NCBI GenBank assembly: GCA_039805905.1
Contig: JBDIVM010000006.1
Coordinates: 186,001-250,000 of the forward strand
DNA: 64,000 nt
Direction: 5' to 3'
DNA from: Thermohalobaculum sp039805905
GTDB taxonomy: Bacteria > Pseudomonadota > Alphaproteobacteria > Rhodobacterales > Rhodobacteraceae
Shown: one piece after another, positions 17,104 to 23,997 of the stretch
How the letters are laid out: each line of letters begins with the position of its first letter
Numbering within the stretch: the stretch's first letter is position 1
Program-made: the position numbers and the translations under genes
The notes under the pieces: model-generated
Told to the model about the DNA's origin: nothing
Databases searched by the model: none
What the model saw: the letters and a program-made list of their open reading frames with translations, nothing else

Positions 17104-17613
17104 GTGGATGACCGAGCGCCGCTGTCTGAAACCGACCTCGTGCTCAGCCACGTCGTCGATGTCCCGCGTCATCTGGTCTGGAAGGCATGGACGACGCCGG
17201 AGCATCTCGACAGATGGTTGTGCCCGCGCCCCTGCGGCTCCCGGGTCGTCCGGATGGACGTGCGTCCGGGGGCGCATTCCATGTGCAGATCCTCGATCCG
17301 GAGGGGAAGGTCCTCGAGGACAGCCCCGGCTGCAATCTGGAGGTGATCGAGAACGAACGCCTGGCCTGGACATCGGCGCCCGGCGCCGGGTTTCGTCCGG
17401 TGGCGATCGATACCGCGGCCGCCGGGTGCGCAGCCTTCCCGATCACCGCCGTCCTCTCCCTCGAGGCGCTCGGCACAAGCTCGACACGCTACACGGCGCG
17501 CGCGCCACGCCACTGCCGCCGATGCCAGGAAGCATGAGGAGATGGGGCTCCACGATGGCTGGAGCGCGGTCCTCGACCAGCTTGTCGCGCACGTGAAGTC
17601 GCATCTCTCATGA
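17104..17613 (+). pseudogene. SRPBCC (AHSA1-like) protein with two compensating frameshifts
   Basis: The first part (DLVLSHVVDVPRHLVWKAWTTPEHLDRW) is the N-terminus of an activator-of-Hsp90/START-like SRPBCC protein. At about 17265-17275, in a run of five G, the frame shifts by one base so that GGAFHVQILDPEGKVLEDS follows. Around 17492-17505, in a GCGCGCGCG run, it shifts back, giving ADARKHEEMGLHDGWSAVLDQL to a stop at 17613. The restored protein would be about 170 residues, the usual size. AGGAG precedes the GTG start. Either the gene is broken or the two indels, both in error-prone runs, are sequencing errors. Confidence 0.7.
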
Positions 17614-17640
17614 AGGCGCGCCGACCGGCGCGGGCCGGTC

Positions 17641-18057
17641 TCACGCGGCGGCGCGGCCGTGTCCGTCCGCTGCATCGATGATCCGGGCAACGGCGCCGGT
17701 TACCTCGGCCCAAGCGGATTCAAGCTCCGGTGTCCAGCCCGGCCCGAGGAACTCGGCCAGCACCTCGGCCAGCACCGCGGCGAGGTCCGCACGGGCCGCC
17801 GCGTCGAGGCCGAGCGCCTCGCACCGGGCGCCGACCGCGCGCAGGCCGCTGCGCATCAGGTCGACGTCCTCCAGGGTCTCGACCACGAAGACGAAGCCGG
17901 CCAGCAGCCCGCGCCGCCCGGCGCCGCCGCCGACCATCCGCGACCAGCGCGGCGAGCTCAGGATCAGGAGCTGCAGGAATGCATCGGCCGCCCGGTCTGC
18001 CTCGGGCAGGAGATCGCGGATGCTCCGCTGCACAAGCATGATGCTGTCGCGCGTCAT
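17641..18057 (-). CDS. globin-like protein lacking the usual proximal histidine
   Basis: A 138-residue all-helical protein that resembles the bacterial single-domain globin also encoded at 19433. An N-terminal SIRDLLPEADRAADAFLQLL and a C-terminal TPELESAWAEVTGAVARII align with the A/B and H helices. Where the neighbour has LAAGHAAYGV, with the proximal heme-ligand His, this protein has VGARCEALGL with Cys79. It may bind heme through Cys, bind it differently, or be a heme-free sensor-type globin fold. The ATG at 18057 follows GGAAG at good spacing. An imperfect palindrome lies about 60 bases upstream. Confidence 0.65.
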   Translation of the reverse strand: MTRDSIMLVQRSIRDLLPEADRAADAFLQLLILSSPRWSRMVGGGAGRRGLLAGFVFVVETLEDVDLMRSGLRAVGARCEALGLDAAARADLAAVLAEVLAEFLGPGWTPELESAWAEVTGAVARIIDAADGHGRAAA

Positions 18058-18117
18058 AATCGCTTCCGGCCGAATTGCTCGCACCTCGAACGATCACAGC
18101 CTATCAGATTGCCTTCA

Positions 18118-18131
18118 GTGACATAAGTTAC
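18118..18131. promoter_or_regulatory. imperfect palindrome upstream of the globin-like gene
   Basis: GTGACATAAGTTAC reads GTNAC-N4-GTNAC on both strands. It lies 61 bases upstream of the globin-like start in a short AT-richer gap. The regulator is not known. Confidence 0.35.
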
Positions 18132-18175
18132 AGCGCGGCAATGTCTCGATTTGGGCGGTCAATGCGGCAGATGGA

Positions 18176-19267
18176 TCACAGGCCGAACGAAAGCTGGTCG
18201 CCGGGGCGCGGTGGCGGGCGGAACAGGTCGGTCCGGAGCTTACGCCCGCCCGTGGGGAGGCCGAGACGCCGGCAGGCGACCGCGAAACGGCGGGCGATCA
18301 GGCTGGCGTGGACGCCTTCGCCCTTCATGCGCGTGCCGAAGGCGGGATCATAGTCGCGCCCGCCATGCAGCTCGCGGACCCGGCCCATGACGCGCTCGGC
18401 GCAGCCGGGAAAGGCCCGGGCGAGCCAGTCGCGGAACAGCGGGCCGACCTCGAGCGGCAGGCGCAGCGTGATGTAGCCGGCGCGGCTGGCGCCGGCCGCC
18501 GCGGCGGCATCGAGGATCCGCTCGATCTCGTGGTCGTTCAGCGCCGGGATCACGGGCGCGAGGTTGACGCCGACGGGCACGCCGGCACCGGCGAGCGCCC
18601 GGATCATCGCGAGCCGCCGGTGCGGCGCGGCGGCCCGCGGCTCCATCGCACGGGAGAGCTGCGGATCGAGCGTGGTGACCGAGACCTGCACCTGGGCGAG
18701 TCCGTCGCCCGCCATCGCGCCCAGGATGTCGAGGTCGCGGGTGATCAGGCTCCCTTTGGTGGTGATCATCACCGGGTGGCGGTGGTCGCGCAGCACCTCA
18801 AGGACCCCGCGCATGATCCGCCAGCGCTTCTCGACCGGCTGGTAGGGGTCGGTGTTGGTGCCGATGGCGATCGGCGCAACGCGGTAGCCGGACTTGCCGA
18901 GCGCCGCCGCCAGCAGCCGGGGCGCCTCGGGTTTCGCGGTCAGCCGGGTCTCGAAGTCGAGGCCGGGCGAGAGGCCGAGCTGGGCGTGGCTCGGCCGGGC
19001 GTAGCAGTAGACGCAGCCGTGCTCGCAGCCGCGGTAGGGGTTGACCGAGCGATCGAAAGGGAGGTCGGGCGAACTGTTGCGGGTGAGCACCGAGCGGCTG
19101 GCGTCAATGGCGACCTCGGTCCGGAGCGGTGGCAGCGCATCGTCGATCTCCCAGCCATCATGGCAGGGCTCGGCCCGGAGGCGCTCGAACCGGCCGGGCG
19201 GATTGACCGCGGCGCCGCGGCCGCGGCGGCGGCTGCCGTCGATCCGGGTCGCGTCGGGGTCGGACAT
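18176..19267 (-). CDS. PA0069/Rv2578c-family radical SAM protein
   Basis: A 363-residue radical SAM protein. The FeS/SAM motif CEHGCVYC has Cys at 81, 85 and 88, preceded by FDRSVNPYRG and followed by YARPSHAQLGLSPGLDFETRL. This is the pattern of the PA0069/Rv2578c group, distantly related to spore photoproduct lyase and often labelled DNA repair photolyase. The biochemical reaction is not established. A LexA-type box GTTC-N7-GTTC lies 31 bases upstream of the start, which supports a DNA-damage role. It diverges from the globin gene at 19433. Confidence 0.88.
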   Translation of the reverse strand: MSDPDATRIDGSRRRGRGAAVNPPGRFERLRAEPCHDGWEIDDALPPLRTEVAIDASRSVLTRNSSPDLPFDRSVNPYRGCEHGCVYCYARPSHAQLGLSPGLDFETRLTAKPEAPRLLAAALGKSGYRVAPIAIGTNTDPYQPVEKRWRIMRGVLEVLRDHRHPVMITTKGSLITRDLDILGAMAGDGLAQVQVSVTTLDPQLSRAMEPRAAAPHRRLAMIRALAGAGVPVGVNLAPVIPALNDHEIERILDAAAAAGASRAGYITLRLPLEVGPLFRDWLARAFPGCAERVMGRVRELHGGRDYDPAFGTRMKGEGVHASLIARRFAVACRRLGLPTGGRKLRTDLFRPPPRPGDQLSFGL

Positions 19268-19298
19268 GGGCGCTCCGGCGAATCCTGTGACCGGACGA

Positions 19299-19313
19299 GA
19301 ACATTAAGGGAAC
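19299..19313. promoter_or_regulatory. LexA-type SOS box (GAAC-N7-GAAC)
   Basis: GAAC at 19299-19302 and GAAC at 19310-19313 are separated by exactly seven bases. This is the known alphaproteobacterial LexA recognition pattern (GTTC-N7-GTTC on the other strand). It lies 31 bases upstream of the radical SAM start and 119 bases from the globin start. Confidence 0.7.
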
Positions 19314-19432
19314 ATTTGCCCTTTGGCCAGCCCGCTTGATATGTGTCGGCGAGGGAAGGCCGACCGCCGTGCTATCCTGCCGTGGCACCGAGGCGGACAG
19401 GCGGCGCGAGACCGCCGGAGGAGAAACTGCCC

Positions 19433-19846
19433 ATGACACTGTCCGCCCGCGAGATCGCGCTGATCCGCGAGAGCTTCGAGCGCCTGCAGCCGCATGTGGA
19501 GGCTGCGTCCGAGCTGTTCTACCGGCGTCTGTTCGAGATCGCGCCCGAGCTCAGGGCGCTGTTCCGGGCCGACATGGCGGGCCAGGGCATGCGCTTCATG
19601 TCCACGCTCGCCGTGATCGTGCAGCGGTTCGACGACCCGGAGGCGCTCAAGCCCTATCTCGCGCGGCTGGCTGCCGGCCATGCCGCCTACGGGGTGAAGC
19701 CGGCCCATTTCCGGCCCATGGGCCGGGCGCTGATCGCCACCATGCGCGAGACGCTCGGCGCCGACTTCCCGGAGGGCGCCGAGAGCGCCTGGGAAGCGGC
19801 CTACGATCTGCTGGCGAGGGAGATGCAGCGCCCCTCGCCGCGCTGA
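19433..19846 (+). CDS. single-domain bacterial globin
   Basis: A 137-residue globin. The distal side is around MRFMSTLAVIVQRFDDPEAL, and the proximal heme ligand is His83 in LAAGHAAYGVKPAHF, followed by FRPMGRALIATMRETLG. This is the pattern of flavohemoglobin-type heme domains without the reductase module, which bind oxygen or nitric oxide. The ATG at 19433 follows GGAGGAG; upstream codons to 19343 do not belong to the fold. It diverges from the radical SAM gene and shares its regulatory gap with a LexA-type box. A likely promoter with a TGATAT -10 lies near 19337. Confidence 0.88.
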   Translation: MTLSAREIALIRESFERLQPHVEAASELFYRRLFEIAPELRALFRADMAGQGMRFMSTLAVIVQRFDDPEALKPYLARLAAGHAAYGVKPAHFRPMGRALIATMRETLGADFPEGAESAWEAAYDLLAREMQRPSPR

Positions 19847-19886
19847 AAGGCAGGCTGCCGACCGCGGGGCACGCGGCGCCCCCGGA

Positions 19887-20555
19887 TCAGCCCAGGTGCA
19901 GGTGCAGGAACGCCAGCGTCCGCTCGAACGCCTTCGCCGCGCTCGGCGCATGGTACGAGGCGCGGGCGTCGCAGGCGAAGCCGTGCCCGGCCGGGTAGAC
20001 GTGCACCGGCAGATCGGGATGGGCGGTGCGCATCGTCTCGGCGACTGCGACCGGGATCGAGCTGTCGGTCTCGCCGAAATGGAACATGACCGGGCAGCGC
20101 GGGGTGGCCGCCGCCGTCTCGCCGACCTGGCCGTAAAAGCAGACGGCGGCGGCGAGGCCGTCGAGGCCGGTCGCCGCGTGCCAGGCCAGCGCGCCGCCCC
20201 AGCAGTAGCCGACAACGCCGACCCTGCGCCCCTCGCCCCGCAGCAGGGCGACCGCCGCCGCGATGTCCGCGAGCGCGTCGGCGGTCCCGATCCTGGCGCG
20301 GATCTCGCGCCCCTTGGCGATGTCGTCCGCCTCGTAGCCGAGCTCGATGCCCGTGCTGACCCGGTCGAACAGCGCCGGGGCCACGGCCTCGAAGCCTTCG
20401 GCGGCGAACCGGTCGGCGACCGAGCGGATATGGGCGTTGACGCCGAAGATCTCCTGGATCACTACGAGCCCCGGTGCATCCTCCGCCTTTGCCGGTGCGC
20501 GCCAGGCGCCGAGCCTGTGGCCGCCAGCGGCGGTGAGCGTGATCATTCCGGTCAT
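19887..20555 (-). CDS. dienelactone hydrolase-family protein
   Basis: A 222-residue alpha/beta hydrolase of the dienelactone hydrolase family. The Cys nucleophile is Cys118 in GYCWGG, the acid is Asp164 in GETDSSIP, the base is His191 in AGHGF, and the conserved Glu35 is in IQEIFGVN. Family members open the lactone ring of dienelactones in aromatic catabolism, but many such stand-alone genes have unknown substrates. No aromatic-degradation genes are adjacent. It is convergent with the globin gene and uses an ATG at 20555; another in-frame ATG is at 20546. Confidence 0.88.
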   Translation of the reverse strand: MTGMITLTAAGGHRLGAWRAPAKAEDAPGLVVIQEIFGVNAHIRSVADRFAAEGFEAVAPALFDRVSTGIELGYEADDIAKGREIRARIGTADALADIAAAVALLRGEGRRVGVVGYCWGGALAWHAATGLDGLAAAVCFYGQVGETAAATPRCPVMFHFGETDSSIPVAVAETMRTAHPDLPVHVYPAGHGFACDARASYHAPSAAKAFERTLAFLHLHLG

Positions 20556-20702
20556 GGGGTCGTTCCGGTCATGGTTTGTCTTCCCGCGTCAGTGCTGCGT
20601 CGCGCCGGCCGGATGCTAGCGGCAATCCCCCGCGCCCGCCACCGCCAAGGGAGGGCCCCGCAGCGAAACGCCTGCCGGCGCCCGGGCGGCGCGGGGGGCT
20701 GG

Positions 20703-20775
20703 CGGCCCCGACAGGACTCGAACCTGTGACCTACCGCTTAGGAGGCGGTCGCTCTATCCTCTGAGCTACGGGGCC
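20703..20775 (-). tRNA. tRNA-Arg (anticodon CCT)
   Basis: A full cloverleaf reads on the reverse strand. The acceptor stem GGCCCCG pairs with CGGGGCC, and the D arm is GCTC/GAGC. The anticodon stem ACCGC/GCGGT has loop CTCCTAA (anticodon CCT, decoding AGG), and the T arm is ACAGG-TTCGAGT-CCTGT. It is 73 bases with discriminator G, and CCA is not encoded. AGG is a rare codon in such GC-rich genomes. Confidence 0.95.
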
Positions 20776-20883
20776 GGCGCGCCGCACACCCCTGTCTACC
20801 GGATTCCGGCGATTTTCCTAGACCGGAAATTGGCGCGAGCGCCGCTCCGCCGTCCCGGCTAGGCTGAGGCCGGAGAATCACCA

Positions 20884-21912
20884 ATGGCGGAGCCCGGCAT
20901 GCTGGCGAAGTTCGAACGCTATCCCCTGACCTTCGGCCCGACCGCCATCGAGCGGCTTCCCCGCCTGAGCGCGCATCTGGGCGGCGGGGTCGATATCTTC
21001 GCCAAGCGCGACGACTGCAATTCGGGTCTCGCCTTCGGCGGCAACAAGATCAGGAAGCTCGAATACATCGTGCCGGACGCGCTGGCCTCGAACGCCGACA
21101 CGCTGGTGACGATCGGCGGCGTGCAGTCGAACCACACCCGGCAGGTGGCGGCGGTGGCCGCGAAGCTCGGGATGAGGTGCCGGCTGGTGCAGGAGAGCTG
21201 GGTGCCATTCCAGGACGCGGTCTACGACCGGGTCGGCAACATTCTGATGAGCCGGGTGATGGGGGCCGAGATCGAGCTCGTCGACGAGGGTTTCGACATC
21301 GGCATCCGCGAGAGCTGGGAGCGGGCGATCGAGGACGTTAGGCGCAAGGGCGGCAAGCCCTATGCGATTCCGGCCGGCGCCTCGGTGCATCCGCTGGGCG
21401 GGCTCGGCTATGTCGGCTTCGCCGAGGAAGTGCGGGCGCAGGAGGCGGAGATGGGCCTGCGCTTCGACTACATCGTCGTCTGCACGGTGACCGGCTCGAC
21501 CCATGCCGGCATGCTGGTCGGCTTCGCCGCCGACGGGCGGGCGGCGAACGTGATCGGCATCGACGCCTCGGGCACGCCGGCGCAGACCCGGGCGCAGGTG
21601 CTGGAGATCGCGCGCAACACGGCGGCGCTGGTTGGCCTCGGCCGCGAGATCGGCGAGGATGACCTGACGCTGGTGGAGGACTACGCCTACCCGGCCTATG
21701 GCGTACCCTCGGAGGAGACCAATGCCGCGATCCGGCTCGTGGCGCGGACCGAGGGCATGATGACCGACCCGGTCTATGAGGGGAAATCCATGCAGGGGCT
21801 GATCGACCTGGTGCGGAAGGGCCGTTTCCCGGCTGGCGCGAAGGTGCTCTATGCCCACCTTGGCGGGGTGCCGGCGATCAACGGCTACAGCTATGTCTAC
21901 CGGAACGGGTGA
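20884..21912 (+). CDS. acdS: 1-aminocyclopropane-1-carboxylate (ACC) deaminase
   Basis: A 342-residue PLP enzyme that opens the ring of ACC to 2-oxobutyrate and ammonia. FGGNKIRKLE carries the PLP Lys55, VQSNHTRQ the Ser82 that attacks the ring, DPVYEGKSM the Tyr298-Glu299 pair, and HLGGVPAINGYSY has Leu326 where D-cysteine desulfhydrases carry Thr. These features favour true ACC deaminase over its desulfhydrase relatives. In plant-associated or marine bacteria it lowers plant ethylene or supplies nitrogen. GGAG sits eight bases before the ATG. Two UxaA-family genes follow closely, suggesting one operon. Confidence 0.88.
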   Translation: MAEPGMLAKFERYPLTFGPTAIERLPRLSAHLGGGVDIFAKRDDCNSGLAFGGNKIRKLEYIVPDALASNADTLVTIGGVQSNHTRQVAAVAAKLGMRCRLVQESWVPFQDAVYDRVGNILMSRVMGAEIELVDEGFDIGIRESWERAIEDVRRKGGKPYAIPAGASVHPLGGLGYVGFAEEVRAQEAEMGLRFDYIVVCTVTGSTHAGMLVGFAADGRAANVIGIDASGTPAQTRAQVLEIARNTAALVGLGREIGEDDLTLVEDYAYPAYGVPSEETNAAIRLVARTEGMMTDPVYEGKSMQGLIDLVRKGRFPAGAKVLYAHLGGVPAINGYSYVYRNG

Positions 21913-21990
21913 TTCCGGTCATCGAGCGGGTTGACTTCCACATGCGACTCGGCTGAGGACGACGGCGAGAAACCGCCCGAGAGGAAACCC

Positions 21991-22278
21991 ATGACCATCC
22001 CCCATCTTCTGGTCCACGACCGGCGCGACAATGTGGGCGTCGTCGTCGTCGAGGGGCTGACCGCCGGCACCGAGATGCTGGGCGTGGTTACCGAGGACAA
22101 TTCCGATTTCCGGCTGAAGGCGATCGCCGACATCCCGATCGGCCACAAGGTCGCCCTGACCGACCTGAAGGCGGGCGACACCGTGATCAAGTATGGCGAG
22201 GACATCGGCCGGATGGTGGGCGACGCGCCGAAGGGCGGGCATGTGCACGTCCACAATCTCAAGACCAAGAGGTGGTGA
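21991..22278 (+). CDS. UxaA-family hydrolase, small (SAF-domain) subunit
   Basis: A 95-residue SAF-domain protein resembling the N-terminal module of altronate dehydratase and the small subunit of two-gene relatives such as (2R)-sulfolactate sulfo-lyase SuyA. Recognisable parts are DNVGVVVVEGLTAG, IPIGHKVALTDLKAGDTVIKYGEDIG and the ending HVHVHNLKTKRW. It should pair with the large subunit one base downstream. AGAGGAAACCC precedes the ATG. The substrate is unknown: sugar acids or sulfolactate are family precedents, and the link to ACC deaminase upstream is only positional. Confidence 0.8.
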   Translation: MTIPHLLVHDRRDNVGVVVVEGLTAGTEMLGVVTEDNSDFRLKAIADIPIGHKVALTDLKAGDTVIKYGEDIGRMVGDAPKGGHVHVHNLKTKRW

Positions 22279-22279
22279 C

Positions 22280-23461
22280 ATGGCCTTCGACGCAAAGACC
22301 ACGATGGTGAATGCCTGGCGCCGAGAGAACGGCCGCGTGGGGGTCAGGAACCATGTCATCATCCTGCCGGTTGACGACATCTCGAACGCCGCCTGCGAGG
22401 CGGTGGCGAACAACGTCAAGGGCACCATGGCGCTGTCGCACTCCTACGGGCGGCTGCAGTTCGGCGAGGACCTGGACCTGCATTTCCGCACGATGATCGG
22501 CACCGGGGCCAACCCGAATGTCGCCGCCTGCGTGGTGATCGGGATAGAGCCGGAGTGGACCCGGGTGATCGTCGACGGCATCGCGAAGACCGGCAAGCCG
22601 GTGTCCGGCTTCTCGATCGAACAGAAGGGCGATTTCGAGACCATCCGGGCTGCGAGCTGGAAGGCCAAGGAGTTCGTCCACTGGGCGACGGAACTCCAGA
22701 AGGAGCCCTGCCCGGTCAGCGAGCTCTGGGTCTCGACCAAATGCGGCGAGTCGGACACCACCACGGGGCTCGGCTCCTGCCCGACGGTGGGCAACATGTA
22801 CGACAAGCTGATCCCGCAGGGCATCTATGGCTGCTTCGGCGAGACCACCGAGATTACCGGCGCCGAGCATCTGTGCAAGGCCCGCGCCGCCACGCCGGCG
22901 GTGGGCGAGAAGTTCATGAAGGTGTTCCAGGCCTATCAGGACGAGGTGATCGAGCCCTACAAGACCTCGGACCTCTCGGACAGCCAGCCGACCAAGGGCA
23001 ACATCCTCGGCGGGCTGACCACGATCGAGGAGAAGGCGCTGGGCAATCTCGAGAAGATCGGCCGGACCTCGACCTACATCGACGTGCTCGACCCGGCCGA
23101 GACGCCGGCGAAGGGTCCGGGGCTCTACTACATGGACACCTCGTCGGCGGCCGCCGAATGCCTGACCCTGATGGCCGCGGCGGGCTATGTGATCCACACC
23201 TTCCCGACCGGCCAGGGCAACGTCATCGGCAACCCGATCCTGCCGGTGATCAAGTTGAGCGCAAACCCGCGTACCGTGCGCACCATGGGCGAGCATGTGG
23301 ACCTGGATGTCTCCGGCATTCTGCGCCGCGAGATGACCATCGACCAGGCCGGCGACGCGCTGATCGAGATGATCATGCGCACCGCCAACGGGCGCCACAC
23401 GGCGGCCGAGGCGCTGGGTCACCGGGAATTCGTGATGACGAAGCTCTACCGCTCTGCCTGA
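22280..23461 (+). CDS. UxaA-family hydrolase, large subunit
   Basis: A 393-residue catalytic subunit of the altronate/galactarate dehydratase superfamily. VGVRNHVIILPVDDISNAACEA is the N-terminal hallmark. STKCGESDTTTGLGSCPTVG holds conserved metal or cluster-binding Cys, followed by QPTKGNILGGLTTIEEKALGN and FPTGQGNVIGNPILPVIK. Two-subunit members include sulfolactate sulfo-lyase (SuyB) as well as sugar-acid dehydratases, so the reaction is an elimination on a hydroxy acid, but which one is open. It begins one base after the small subunit stop, so the two are translationally linked. Confidence 0.82.
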   Translation: MAFDAKTTMVNAWRRENGRVGVRNHVIILPVDDISNAACEAVANNVKGTMALSHSYGRLQFGEDLDLHFRTMIGTGANPNVAACVVIGIEPEWTRVIVDGIAKTGKPVSGFSIEQKGDFETIRAASWKAKEFVHWATELQKEPCPVSELWVSTKCGESDTTTGLGSCPTVGNMYDKLIPQGIYGCFGETTEITGAEHLCKARAATPAVGEKFMKVFQAYQDEVIEPYKTSDLSDSQPTKGNILGGLTTIEEKALGNLEKIGRTSTYIDVLDPAETPAKGPGLYYMDTSSAAAECLTLMAAAGYVIHTFPTGQGNVIGNPILPVIKLSANPRTVRTMGEHVDLDVSGILRREMTIDQAGDALIEMIMRTANGRHTAAEALGHREFVMTKLYRSA

Positions 23462-23528
23462 CCGGGGACCGTCCGGGCAGGATCCCGGAGCAGGGGCAGA
23501 AGCGGGGCAGCCCGACCGCTGGCCGGGT

Positions 23529-23927
23529 TCAGTCGCTGTCGAGGTCGCGGCGCACGCGGCTGTCGCCCAGCATGCGGCGGGTCTCATCCATCCGGTCGAA
23601 GGTCTCGTCGAGCCGGAAGCGCAGTTCGGGCGAGTACTTCAGGTTGACCGCCCGGGTCACCAGCCGCCGCAGTTCGCCGCGGGCATGATCGAGGGCCTCC
23701 AGCACCCGGTCGGCATCGCGCCCGCCGAGCGGCATGACATAGGCAGTGGCAACCTTGAGATCGGGCGAGCAGCGGACTTCGCCGACCGTGATCGGCACGC
23801 CGTCGAGCCCGGGCGCGTGGTGCTCGCCGCGTATCAGGATATCGGACAGCGCGCGCCGGATCGCCTCGCCGACCCGGAGCTGGCGCTGGGACGGGCCGGG
23901 GCCGGTATCGTGATGCCTGCGGGACAT
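23529..23927 (-). CDS. rbfA: ribosome-binding factor A
   Basis: A 132-residue KH-like protein needed for late 30S subunit maturation. The core runs QRQLRVGEAIRRALSDIL, VRCSPDLKVATAYVMPLGG, NLKYSPELRFRLDETFDRMD, all typical of RbfA. The ATG at 23927 is chosen because GAGGCAACGAC precedes it, and codons upstream of it lack any family similarity. The gene is 70 bases downstream of infB and closes the rimP-nusA-ylxR-infB-rbfA operon order. The C-terminal Asp/Arg-rich tail is short. It is convergent with the UxaA-family operon. Confidence 0.92.
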   Translation of the reverse strand: MSRRHHDTGPGPSQRQLRVGEAIRRALSDILIRGEHHAPGLDGVPITVGEVRCSPDLKVATAYVMPLGGRDADRVLEALDHARGELRRLVTRAVNLKYSPELRFRLDETFDRMDETRRMLGDSRVRRDLDSD

Positions 23928-23997
23928 GTCGTTGCCTCGGACGGTTACGCCGCGACGCCCATCGGGCCGAACGGTCGATGGACCGCAGCGACCCGGA

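Noticed and set aside
20884..21912. D-cysteine desulfhydrase or L-cysteate sulfo-lyase
   Set aside because: Leu at the position after HLGG and the YEG motif follow the ACC deaminase pattern; desulfhydrases have Thr there. The neighbouring UxaA-family pair keeps the alternative worth testing.
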